Of a DNA stretch of 64,000 bases, positions 33,649 to 42,171 are shown piece after piece (positions within the stretch are counted from its first letter, which is position 1; each line of letters starts with the position of its first letter). The notes beneath the pieces were generated by a model. It was not told the origin of the DNA. It worked only from the letters and a program-made list of their open reading frames with translations, and did not search any database. Location: the NCBI RefSeq assembly GCF_003268855.1, contig NZ_QLSZ01000001.1, forward strand, positions 73,369 to 137,368. The letters are read 5' to 3'. The position numbers and the translations under genes are program-made. Source of the stretch: Flavobacterium aciduliphilum. Lineage in GTDB: Bacteria > Bacteroidota > Bacteroidia > Flavobacteriales > Flavobacteriaceae.

Positions 33649-36600
33649 CTACTTATCCAAAATAGCTTCTTGAATTATTTTTTGAATGTCTTCTCGGATA
33701 TTTTCTTTAGAAAGCGTATTGGGGGCATTTGAATCGGGATATGTTCTATTTGATAGAAATATATAGACAATTTCCGTTTCTGGGTCGGCCCATGCCATAG
33801 TCCCTGTAAATCCAGTATGACCAAAACTTTGCTTAGAAACGCATCCACAAGTGGGCCCTTCTTTTCCCAGTTGAGGTTTATCAAATCCTAACCCTCTTCT
33901 ATTTCCCTCTGAGCAATAATAACAGGTATTAAAAGCATCAAATGTAGAAGAAGAAAAATAACGTACTCCTCCATAATCTCCTTTTTGTAGAAACATTTGC
34001 ATCATTTTAGCAAGATCCATACTGTTCGAAAAAATTCCTGCATGACCTCCAACGCCCCCTTGCATCGCTGCTGCCATATCATGAACATATCCTTGAATAG
34101 TAGAATGCCTATAATAAGTATCATTCTCTGTGGGAGGAATAGAATTTTTATCAAATTTACTTAATGGATTGTACATTGTATTGTTCATTCCAAGCGATTG
34201 ATAAAAATGAGTAGAACTTAAATAATCTAACGATTTACCTGTCAGTTTTTCTAAATATTCTTTGAGAATAATGAATGTGAAGTCACTATATCTGTATTCT
34301 TTTTTCTCTAAAAGTTTACTATCAACAATCTGTTTAATAATCGAATCTTGGTAATAATTTCGAATATATAAATTTTCGGAAACTTGTTTCGTAAATCCTG
34401 TTCTAGGAAAAAAACTGTAGTATTTATCTAAAGGACATTTATCTGCGTCTAAAGTACTTTTATAAAAAGGAATCCATGCTTGTAGTTTAGCATAATGTGA
34501 TAACAATTCCTTCATGGTAATGGTTTCTTTATTACTTCCTCTAAAACTTTCTAACATAGAACCAAGTTGCGAATCCAAAGTGAAAGCACCTTTATCGTAT
34601 TGTTGCATCACATTAGGAAGCGTTGAAACCATTTTGGTTACAGAAGCAACATCATAGATATCCGAATTTTGAACTTTTATGGAATCGTCATAACTATGAT
34701 TCCCATAAGATTTTTGAAAGATAACTTTTCCTCTTCGTGCAACCAATACCTGAGCTCCAGGCGTCATTTTGGCATCAATCGCTTTTTTAACTATCAAATC
34801 AATATTGGATAAAATTTTCGGACTCATCCCAACATTTTCGGGAGCAGTAAACCCTAGTCTACCTAAAGAATCCGTAAATAATCCGAATCCATTTTTAAAT
34901 TGATCGTTGATTGTAACTGGTAATTTACCCTGCGAACTAATGGCTCCAAAAATTAATTCAGCACCCACAATTTGTGAAATTTCGCTATTCTGATAGGATA
35001 AAACTACCGCTTCAATATCGTCAAAATTTTTAATTGCAGATAAAGAGTAGGGTTTTGCAAAGGCATCCAAGATCACAACATTATTTTTGGCTATTTCTTG
35101 AAGCCATTGCAACTCAATATCTGAAAAATCATGCTTTTTCCAAGCTTTATCCGATTTGTGATACCCTACAATGACCAAATCGAAATTTTTTAACTTATAA
35201 TTCAAAGAATCTATTGAGGGGGCTGTTACTTCTGTAATTTCGGTGTATTTTTTTAATGTAGAAACAAAGGATGTGTTTGAGTCATCGCCCAGCTTTACAT
35301 AAGCAATCTTTTTATGTAAATCTTTTACAGGAAGAAGCGTTTCATTATTCTTTAAAACCGTAGTGGCATGCTCATATAATTGATATTGAAGGGCATCATT
35401 AAACGTAGGATTCAGATCATTATAAATATTTTTTAAGTCAATTGGTTTATAATGATGTAACCCTATCTTATACTTATAATGTAATATTTTCTTTACAGAT
35501 CGCTCAATCCTTTCATTTGAAATCAACCCATTTTGATAGGCCTCACATATTTTTTCATAGGCTAAAGGAACATTTTCAGCAAAAAGCAAAATATCATTTC
35601 CAGCTAAAAAAGCTTCTAAATCTATATCTCCTGGTTTCATAAATTTACTAGCTGCTTTCATATTTAAAGCATCTGTAAATATTAATCCATCAAAACCAAG
35701 TTCACCTTGCAATAAATCGGTCACTACATTATAAGAAACTGAAGAAGGGTAATTTTCACGGGCTTCCAAACTTGGAACATTTAAGTGCGCCACCATCACA
35801 GAAACTAATCCTTCGTCAAACATTCTTTTATAGGGATACAATTCTACTTTTTCCAATCTATCTTTGGAAAAATTAACCAACGGCAATGCGTAATGCGAAT
35901 CTAAAGCCGTATCACCATGCCCTGGAAAGTGTTTTCCAGTACAAAATACACCTTGTCCCTGAATCCCTTTCATCATTGCAATCGCGTGTTCGGTAACATT
36001 TACTTTATCTTCACCAAAAGAACGGTTTCCGATAATGGGATTTTTCGGATTAGTATTAATATCAAGAACCGGAGCAAAATTAAAATGAGCACCAATACGT
36101 TTTGCTTCTTTAGCCATATTCGCACCAACTTGCTCAATAAGTTTTAAATCTCGAATAGCACCCAAAGTAGTATTCCAAGGGTATTTATATGTAGAATCCA
36201 AACGCATACTCAATCCCCATTCGGCATCAATACCAATAAATAAGGGAACTTTAGCTTTTGACTGAAAACGATTGGTTAGTTTGGCTTGCCGAACAGGTCC
36301 GCCTTGAAAGAAAATTAAACCTCCGATTTTATTCTCAGTAATTAATTTATCGATTTCTTTGAAATGAACACTATCTTTATTAGAATAGGACGCTACCATA
36401 AACAATTGCCCTATCTTTTCCTCAAAAGACATTCTTGTATAAATACTATCAACCCAAGCTGTTTCAGCTTGTGAATCTTTAAAAAACTGCTTCCTATTTG
36501 ACTTAACAACAGGAACATACACCTCATCATCATCATAAGATATCTCAGGTTTTTGAATGGTACCCGGAGAAATCGCAGGAGAAGTTAGCGATTTACAATA

Positions 36601-36651
36601 CGTAAAAAGGACTAAAATAAGAAGTAAGGAAAGTGTTTTACAATTTTTCAT
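33649..36651 (-). CDS. GH3 beta-N-acetylglucosaminidase fused to a beta-lactamase-family serine hydrolase
   Basis: 1000 residues from the ATG at 36649-36651, with a lipoprotein-type signal (MKNCKTLSLLLILVLFTYC). About 45-600: GH3 of the NagZ type, with KHFPGHGDTALDSH (the His/Asp catalytic dyad of bacterial NagZ) and nucleophile Asp in GLIFTDALNM. About 630-1000: a class C beta-lactamase/esterase-like domain with SVTK (Ser near residue 670), YSD and HTG motifs, so both active sites look intact. The fusion is known in Bacteroidota; a role in cell-wall fragment recycling outside the cytoplasm is inferred. 14 bp separate it from the gene upstream. Confidence 0.92.
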   Translation of the reverse strand: MKNCKTLSLLLILVLFTYCKSLTSPAISPGTIQKPEISYDDDEVYVPVVKSNRKQFFKDSQAETAWVDSIYTRMSFEEKIGQLFMVASYSNKDSVHFKEIDKLITENKIGGLIFFQGGPVRQAKLTNRFQSKAKVPLFIGIDAEWGLSMRLDSTYKYPWNTTLGAIRDLKLIEQVGANMAKEAKRIGAHFNFAPVLDINTNPKNPIIGNRSFGEDKVNVTEHAIAMMKGIQGQGVFCTGKHFPGHGDTALDSHYALPLVNFSKDRLEKVELYPYKRMFDEGLVSVMVAHLNVPSLEARENYPSSVSYNVVTDLLQGELGFDGLIFTDALNMKAASKFMKPGDIDLEAFLAGNDILLFAENVPLAYEKICEAYQNGLISNERIERSVKKILHYKYKIGLHHYKPIDLKNIYNDLNPTFNDALQYQLYEHATTVLKNNETLLPVKDLHKKIAYVKLGDDSNTSFVSTLKKYTEITEVTAPSIDSLNYKLKNFDLVIVGYHKSDKAWKKHDFSDIELQWLQEIAKNNVVILDAFAKPYSLSAIKNFDDIEAVVLSYQNSEISQIVGAELIFGAISSQGKLPVTINDQFKNGFGLFTDSLGRLGFTAPENVGMSPKILSNIDLIVKKAIDAKMTPGAQVLVARRGKVIFQKSYGNHSYDDSIKVQNSDIYDVASVTKMVSTLPNVMQQYDKGAFTLDSQLGSMLESFRGSNKETITMKELLSHYAKLQAWIPFYKSTLDADKCPLDKYYSFFPRTGFTKQVSENLYIRNYYQDSIIKQIVDSKLLEKKEYRYSDFTFIILKEYLEKLTGKSLDYLSSTHFYQSLGMNNTMYNPLSKFDKNSIPPTENDTYYRHSTIQGYVHDMAAAMQGGVGGHAGIFSNSMDLAKMMQMFLQKGDYGGVRYFSSSTFDAFNTCYYCSEGNRRGLGFDKPQLGKEGPTCGCVSKQSFGHTGFTGTMAWADPETEIVYIFLSNRTYPDSNAPNTLSKENIREDIQKIIQEAILDK

Positions 36652-36665
36652 ACACAAATTAAAGA

Positions 36666-37148
36666 TTAAAAGAAACGGCTATGCCAACTTTCAGAAGCTG
36701 GTACTTCCCAAGAATCTTTCCACTCTTCAATTGTATTAACGAGATTATTAAATACAATAGTATGTTCTGAAACTGATTTATCTTTAACTAATTTTTTAAA
36801 ATCAAGAAGTGTTTTGTAAGTAATAAATTCGCCTTGTTTGAATGCGACATTCATTTTATCTAATAAATCAACTTCAAATTGTTGTTCTAATTTTTGAATA
36901 AAAGCTACTGAAGAATCAATAGCACAACCAGAGGCAGCTTGAACATTTTGATTGACCGCTAAAATTAAAAACCGATTATACTTAAGCACAAAAGAACATT
37001 CTAAAGGGGTTCCATGCGCATTCCAATGATTTAGAAATTGGGTAAGACTTGTTGTTATGGCTACAACTTCTTCCTCTGTAAATTTTCTACTCGATTGGTA
37101 TATCCAAATTCTTGAATCTTCTGGTAATTGATCAAATGGTACAAACAT
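36666..37148 (-). CDS. Conserved flavobacterial protein of unknown function
   Basis: 160 residues from the ATG at 37146-37148 (MFVPFDQLPEDSRIWIYQS); a longer frame from 37196 would overlap the Fe-S gene and is unlikely. Conserved features: FTEEEVVAITTSLTQFLNHW, AHGTPLECSFVLKYNRFLIL and VNQNVQAASGCAIDSS. I recall homologs being labelled ABC transporter ATPase, but there is no Walker A or signature motif, so that name is unsupported. It lies 13 bp after the Fe-S protein gene and 14 bp before the GH3 fusion. Confidence 0.8.
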   Translation of the reverse strand: MFVPFDQLPEDSRIWIYQSSRKFTEEEVVAITTSLTQFLNHWNAHGTPLECSFVLKYNRFLILAVNQNVQAASGCAIDSSVAFIQKLEQQFEVDLLDKMNVAFKQGEFITYKTLLDFKKLVKDKSVSEHTIVFNNLVNTIEEWKDSWEVPASESWHSRFF

Positions 37149-37161
37149 TGTTTCTAAAAAA

Positions 37162-37953
37162 TTATAAATCTTGTGCTTGAGCGATAAGTTCGGCAATATC
37201 CATCACCGCAACTTGACTCTCTTTTTCTTTAGCTTTCACACCATCGGTGAGCATTGTATTGCAAAAAGGACAACCTGCTGCTACTATTTCGGCACGTGTT
37301 TCAAGAGCGTCTTCTGTTCTTTCTACATTAACATCCTTATTTCCAGCTTCTGGCTCTTTAAACATTTGAGCGCCCCCAGCCCCACAACAAAGACCATTGG
37401 CTTTTGAGCGTTTCATTTCAACTAATTCGGCATCCAATTTTTGAATCAAATCTCTTGGAGCTTCGTACACATTGTTTGCTCTTCCTAAATAACAAGGGTC
37501 ATGAAATGTGATGCGTTTTCCTTTGAATTGACCTCCTTCAATCGTTAATCTTCCTGCTTCCAAAAGCTGTTTTAAAAATTCTGTATGATGAACCACTTCG
37601 TAAGTTCCCCCCAATTCTGGATATTCATTCTTTAAAGTATTAAAACAATGAGGACAAGCCGTTACTATTTTTTTTGCCTCATATGCATTGAGCACCTCAA
37701 TATTCATCATGGCTTGCATTTGAAACAAAAATTCATTTCCTGCGCGTTTGGCTGGATCACCAGTACAACTTTCTTCGGTTCCAAGTACGGCAAACTCGAC
37801 CTTGGCACGATTTAAAATTAGAACAAATGCTTTAGTAATTCTTTTTGCTCTGTCGTCAAAACTACCTGCACAACCCACCCAAAATAATACTTCGGGTTGT
37901 TTACCTTGAGCTAACATTTCTGCCATTGTTGGCACAACTAAATTTTCTGCCAT
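37162..37953 (-). CDS. Fe-S protein with two CCG domains (HdrB/LutA-like)
   Basis: A 263-residue cytoplasmic protein of the heterodisulfide-reductase B / LutA / GlpC kind. Cysteine motifs: VGCAGSF, ESCTGDPAKRAG and CPHCFNTLKNEYP in the first CCG domain, then DPCYLGR, LCCGAGGAQM and CPFCNTML in the second. It probably carries an unusual Fe-S cluster that passes electrons. The second half of the pair, HdrC-like with membrane helices, is encoded upstream (38600-39931), so I infer they form one complex. Electron donor and acceptor are unknown. Confidence 0.88.
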   Translation of the reverse strand: MAENLVVPTMAEMLAQGKQPEVLFWVGCAGSFDDRAKRITKAFVLILNRAKVEFAVLGTEESCTGDPAKRAGNEFLFQMQAMMNIEVLNAYEAKKIVTACPHCFNTLKNEYPELGGTYEVVHHTEFLKQLLEAGRLTIEGGQFKGKRITFHDPCYLGRANNVYEAPRDLIQKLDAELVEMKRSKANGLCCGAGGAQMFKEPEAGNKDVNVERTEDALETRAEIVAAGCPFCNTMLTDGVKAKEKESQVAVMDIAELIAQAQDL

Positions 37954-38006
37954 TTATTTAGATTTTAGATTATTAGATTAAAGATTTATCCGTTAATCCA
38001 ATATAT

Positions 38007-38453
38007 TTATTCATGTTTTCCATCATCAAAAACTTCGATGGTTACTTCTTTTTCAATTAAGTCTGTAAATTTTCCTCGATAACGAGTAGCTTTTACTAAA
38101 TGATTATCAATCCAATGGTAATTGCCACCACGAGGTTTACCAAAAAGAATTCCGTGATATTTGAATCCATGTTGTTTTAACCAACGTTCTGTATATTCTC
38201 TATGCGCTTCGGTTCTTGAAGTGAAAAAGAAAATAATATGTCCTTCATCATACCATTTATTTAATGTAGCTAAAGCATCAGGATATACCTCCGCGGTTAG
38301 CATTCTTTCAGGCTCTTCATTTGGAATATCATCACAGATAGTTCCATCAATATCAATTAAATAATTCTTTACTCCTTCGGGTAAAATTGGGCTCAAATGT
38401 TGTCCATTTTGAGTTACTGCTTGTAAGGATTTGTTAATGTCTTCTGCTTTCAT
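38007..38453 (-). CDS. Small HAD-superfamily phosphatase
   Basis: A 148-residue protein with HAD motif I LIDIDGTICDD (two aspartates), motif II FFTSRTEAHREYTERWL and the basic/acidic motif KPRGGNYHWIDNHL. There is no clear cap domain, as in small HAD phosphatases. From memory, homologs are sometimes labelled phosphoheptose isomerase, which the sequence does not support. Its placement between the two Fe-S genes is probably conserved, but the substrate is unknown. Confidence 0.82.
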   Translation of the reverse strand: MKAEDINKSLQAVTQNGQHLSPILPEGVKNYLIDIDGTICDDIPNEEPERMLTAEVYPDALATLNKWYDEGHIIFFFTSRTEAHREYTERWLKQHGFKYHGILFGKPRGGNYHWIDNHLVKATRYRGKFTDLIEKEVTIEVFDDGKHE

Positions 38454-38599
38454 CTTTTAATTTTTTTTAAAATTTTCAATTATCATTCAGACAAGTTTCC
38501 AATCCTCACTTATGGAAAATCATCATGGTTTATATATTCTTTTTGTACTTATTTTTATAATTTATAATTCAATAATCAACTCAACGCACTCAGTCATTA

Positions 38600-39931
38600 T
38601 TAGTTTTCATCTTTCCAATTTAGACGATCCATTTGGTTGTATTGCCATGGAGCTCCGTTGTTTTCTATATTGGTCATCATAGCATTGAGCGATTGAGGCG
38701 CAGCACTTTGTTCCATAACCAAATAGCGTCTCATATCCATGATAATGGATAATGGACTAATATTTACAGGGCATTCTTCAACACAAGCGTTGCATGAAGT
38801 ACAAGCCCACAATTCTTCAGTAGTGATGTAATCATTCAACAAAGACACTGAATCGGGAATAAACACCCCTTTATTTTTATCAATATTTCTTCCAACTTCC
38901 TCCAATCTGTCACGTGTTGCCATCATAATTTTACGTGGAGACAACTTTTTACCTGTTTGATTAGCAGGACAAGCTGAGGTACAACGACCACATTCTGTAC
39001 AGGTATAAGCATTCAATAGTTGCACCCAATTCAAATCCATGACATCACTGGCACCAAATTTACTTGGAACAGCGTTTTCATCTATGGGGTGTGCAGCAAA
39101 AGGATCTGCATTTGGATCCATCATGAGTTTAACCTCTTTAGTTACACTCTCTAAATTATCAAACTTCCCTTTTGCTTGTAAATCGGCATAATACGTATTG
39201 GGAAAAGCCAACAGAATATGCAAATGTTTTGAAAAATATAAGTAATTTAAAAAACATAAAATTCCGATAATGTGTAACCACCAAAAAGTACGTTCTAATA
39301 GCATTACTGTAGTTTCATTCATTCCATTAAATATCGGTGAAATAAAATGACTCACTGGAAAAGCACCTGCTTGTATGTAATGAGAAAATCCTACTTGTTG
39401 TAACCAAAAATCGGCTGCATTCATCAATAAAAACAAAGACATCAATACAATTTCAAAGTACAAAATTGTATTTGCATCTTTTTTTGGCGCTCCCTCTAAA
39501 TCTTTGCTAATGAATCGGTTCAATTTGGCTATATTTCTTCTACTCCAGAAAAAAGTTACCGCTACAAGTACGAGCAAAGCTAAAATTTCAAAAGAACCTA
39601 TTAAAAAATTATAAAAACCCCCTAAACACGAAAAAACTCTATGGGTTCCAAACAATCCATCAATTATAATTTCTAATAATTCAAGATTTATGATAATAAA
39701 ACCTACATAAACTACTATATGCAAAAAACCCGCTAAAGGTCTTTTTACCATTTTTGATTGCCCTAAAGCAACCATAAACATATTGTTCCAACGAGCCGAT
39801 GGATTATCAGTTCGGTTAATGTCTTTACCTAATTTAATGTTTCTAATTAGTTTTTTAACATTACTAAAAAAATAACCAAACCCTAAGGCTAGTAGTATTG
39901 CGAAGAAAAAATTATCTATTAAATTCATCAT
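38600..39931 (-). CDS. Membrane-bound Fe-S oxidoreductase, HdrC-like with N-terminal helices
   Basis: A 443-residue protein. Residues about 1-250 contain several transmembrane helices (FFFAILLALGFGYFF, FLHIVVYVGFIIINLELLEI, FEILALLVLVAVTFFW, WWLHIIGILCFLNYLYF), resembling the heme-binding gamma subunit of nitrate reductase. The C-terminal part has two 4Fe-4S motifs, CTECGRCTSACP and CTSCNACVEECP. It would take electrons from the quinone pool or a membrane donor to the HdrB-like partner (37162-37953). Nine bases follow the MCE gene. Confidence 0.88.
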   Translation of the reverse strand: MMNLIDNFFFAILLALGFGYFFSNVKKLIRNIKLGKDINRTDNPSARWNNMFMVALGQSKMVKRPLAGFLHIVVYVGFIIINLELLEIIIDGLFGTHRVFSCLGGFYNFLIGSFEILALLVLVAVTFFWSRRNIAKLNRFISKDLEGAPKKDANTILYFEIVLMSLFLLMNAADFWLQQVGFSHYIQAGAFPVSHFISPIFNGMNETTVMLLERTFWWLHIIGILCFLNYLYFSKHLHILLAFPNTYYADLQAKGKFDNLESVTKEVKLMMDPNADPFAAHPIDENAVPSKFGASDVMDLNWVQLLNAYTCTECGRCTSACPANQTGKKLSPRKIMMATRDRLEEVGRNIDKNKGVFIPDSVSLLNDYITTEELWACTSCNACVEECPVNISPLSIIMDMRRYLVMEQSAAPQSLNAMMTNIENNGAPWQYNQMDRLNWKDEN

Positions 39932-39940
39932 CTTATTGTT

Positions 39941-40909
39941 CTATTTTATTGTATCTTTTGCTGGAGCAGCATACGGTTTGTTTTTCTTACCAAATAGAGA
40001 AACGTTTATATATCGAGTAGGATTCAATCTAAGGTCCTGTAACAACAATTCTAATTCTTTTGAAGTCTTATTAAGATTCAGATACAAAGCCTCATCGTTC
40101 ATGATTTTACCCATAGTCCCTTTTCCTGATTCGATAGTGGCCATCATTCCGTTAACATGTGATAATGTTTTTTGTAAAGACTGCACAGTAGCCGCAAAAT
40201 TAACTTTAGAAATAGAGTCTGAAATCTTACTTAAATTAGTCGAAGTCTTTTCAAAATTAGAAAATGTGGCGTTTAATTTAGGTTTGTTTTGAGCCACAAT
40301 CGAATTGACATCAGAAGCAACACTTTTAAATTGTGCTACAGTAGTGCTTAAATCAGCCAAACTCTTTCTTAAATTGTCTTTTGACTTGGCATCCAATACT
40401 TGATTTATATTTTCAAACATGACATTGGCATTGTCTAACAATTTTGTGATTTTATCCTTAAGTGGTTCCATTTGTTTTGCCAATTCATCGGTTAAACCCA
40501 ACTTACTTGAGGACACAAAAAAGCCACCGTCTTCAATTTCTGGTCCCGATTTTGAAGGAATAATCGCAATCTCTTTACCTCCAATTGGACTTGGTGCATA
40601 AATTTCGGCTACACTATTTTTTCGAATGGGAAAATCGGAATTAATTTGAATTTCTACCTTAATTTTTGCAGTAGTGTTATCCAATGTAATGTTACTTACC
40701 TTACCAACGACCAATCCGTTTATGGTTACGGGCGCCGATTTTGCCAACCCTTCTACATTTTCATATTCTACGAACAATGTTTTGTATTTCACCAATAAAT
40801 CTCTTCCTTTAAGATAACTATACCCCCAAATAAACAAAAGAATGGAAGCAATTACTAATATGGCGGTCTTAACTTCTTTAGATACTTTCAAAACTTCTTT
40901 TTTTTGCAA
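39941..40909 (-). CDS. MCE/MlaD-family lipid-transport protein
   Basis: A 322-residue protein with one N-terminal membrane helix (VKTAILVIASILLFIWGYSY), then an MCE domain at about 35-115 (YENVEGLAKSAPVTINGLVV, PIGGKEIAII). The remainder is helical coiled coil. MlaD proteins form hexameric periplasmic rings in phospholipid traffic between membranes. No MlaE permease or MlaF ATPase lies in the cluster, so its partners must be elsewhere. It lies 11 bp after the amidase and 9 bp before the HdrC-like gene. Confidence 0.9.
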   Translation of the reverse strand: MQKKEVLKVSKEVKTAILVIASILLFIWGYSYLKGRDLLVKYKTLFVEYENVEGLAKSAPVTINGLVVGKVSNITLDNTTAKIKVEIQINSDFPIRKNSVAEIYAPSPIGGKEIAIIPSKSGPEIEDGGFFVSSSKLGLTDELAKQMEPLKDKITKLLDNANVMFENINQVLDAKSKDNLRKSLADLSTTVAQFKSVASDVNSIVAQNKPKLNATFSNFEKTSTNLSKISDSISKVNFAATVQSLQKTLSHVNGMMATIESGKGTMGKIMNDEALYLNLNKTSKELELLLQDLRLNPTRYINVSLFGKKNKPYAAPAKDTIK

Positions 40910-40920
40910 AAATAACTATA

Positions 40921-42087
40921 TTATTTGATAATGTCTTTAATATCGACACTTTTCCCATCTTTAAATGCTAAAATGTAGGCCGAATCATAGCCTTTAGCCT
41001 TCGCCTCTTGCAATAGTTTTTTAGCTTCTTCATAACTAGAGGTGTTTCCATACATGTATTTATAAATAGTTGTATGCACACAAGTAACATTTTTCAACCC
41101 TTTAAAATTACTTGGTTCCAACTCTATTTTTTTTGGACTAGCCGAGATTTGTATTTTAAAAACTATTCCTTTTTTATCTTGAACATCCTCTGAGGCTGTA
41201 TTGTCTACTTTCTTTGCATCAATATCACTTTTTTTATTTTCTGGAGTTGGTGTACTTATTTTTGTATCTAAACGCTCTGAAGGTTTATAACTCGCATCTG
41301 AATCACCATCTCCATCAAAATAATCTTTTTTATAACTAACAATAGCTTTGGCAATGGCTTCTGCAATGTCTTGCTGACCCTCTTCTGAATCCAAGCGCTC
41401 ACCTTCCACCGGATTGGAAATAAATCCTGTTTCAATTAAAACTCTAGGCATGTAGGCTTTATGCAAAACCATATATGGCGCTTGTTTCACACCGCCTCCA
41501 CGGCTTTTTTTACCCAATTCTTGCACAAATCGATCCTGAATTTTTCCAGCCAATGCAATACTGTTTTCTAGAAATTCCTCCTGCATGATGGTCATTCCCA
41601 ACAAAGTCTCTGGCTTATTCGGATTATACCCTTCATATTTTGTTTTGTAATCTTTCTCCATCGTGATTACTTGATTCTCTCGTTTGGCTGCTTCCAAATT
41701 TGAAGCGTTTTTTGACATCCCCATCACATAGGTTTCTGTTCCATCGGCAGCAGTATTCTTGTTGGCATTACAATGTATGGAAACAAAAATATTGGCATCG
41801 GCTCGATTTGCAATGTTAGCGCGCTCAATCAAATCAATAAACACATCGGTTTTTCTCGTATAAATCACATCAATCGAAGGATTTTTTTCTAATATTTTCC
41901 CAACTTTCAACACTAAGGCTAAGGTGATATTTTTTTCGATATGTCCGTTATATACCGCTCCAAAATCGTGATCACCATGACCTGCATCCAACGTTACTTT
42001 AAATTTAGCTGATTGCGCTTGTAAAAAAGGTATTCCTAAAAATAAAAAGGAAAAAAAAGCGATTCGGTATCTCTTTGAAAAAATCAT
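40921..42087 (-). CDS. N-acetylmuramoyl-L-alanine amidase (amidase_3) with C-terminal SPOR-like region
   Basis: A 388-residue peptidoglycan hydrolase that cuts the bond between MurNAc and the stem peptide. Signal peptide MIFSKRYRIAFFSFLFLGIP...; amidase_3 zinc motifs LDAGHGDHDFGA, GHIEKN, VSIHCNAN and VLIETGFISNP. After a linker of about 55 residues rich in Asp/Ser/Lys, the last 80 residues (VFKIQISASPKKIEL, YGNTSSYEEAKKLLQEAKAK) look like a SPOR-type peptidoglycan-binding domain. It is divergent from lptD and starts the minus-strand run that continues to 32030. Confidence 0.93.
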   Translation of the reverse strand: MIFSKRYRIAFFSFLFLGIPFLQAQSAKFKVTLDAGHGDHDFGAVYNGHIEKNITLALVLKVGKILEKNPSIDVIYTRKTDVFIDLIERANIANRADANIFVSIHCNANKNTAADGTETYVMGMSKNASNLEAAKRENQVITMEKDYKTKYEGYNPNKPETLLGMTIMQEEFLENSIALAGKIQDRFVQELGKKSRGGGVKQAPYMVLHKAYMPRVLIETGFISNPVEGERLDSEEGQQDIAEAIAKAIVSYKKDYFDGDGDSDASYKPSERLDTKISTPTPENKKSDIDAKKVDNTASEDVQDKKGIVFKIQISASPKKIELEPSNFKGLKNVTCVHTTIYKYMYGNTSSYEEAKKLLQEAKAKGYDSAYILAFKDGKSVDIKDIIK

Positions 42088-42143
42088 AGTTTTAGTTTCA
42101 TTAATTTTATTACTCCAAAGCTGTTATAAAATTATTAATTCTC

Positions 42144-42151
42144 TATTTTTG
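42144..42151 (+). promoter_or_regulatory. Candidate -7 box for lptD
   Basis: TATTTTTG, a full match to TAnnTTTG, 20 bases before the TTG start at 42172. It favours that start over the TTG at 42223, but does not exclude the later one. Confidence 0.4.
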
Positions 42152-42171
42152 ACAAAAATAATTATGTAAGT

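Noticed and set aside
36666..37148. ABC transporter ATPase label for the protein
   Set aside because: No Walker A, signature or Walker B motif is present.
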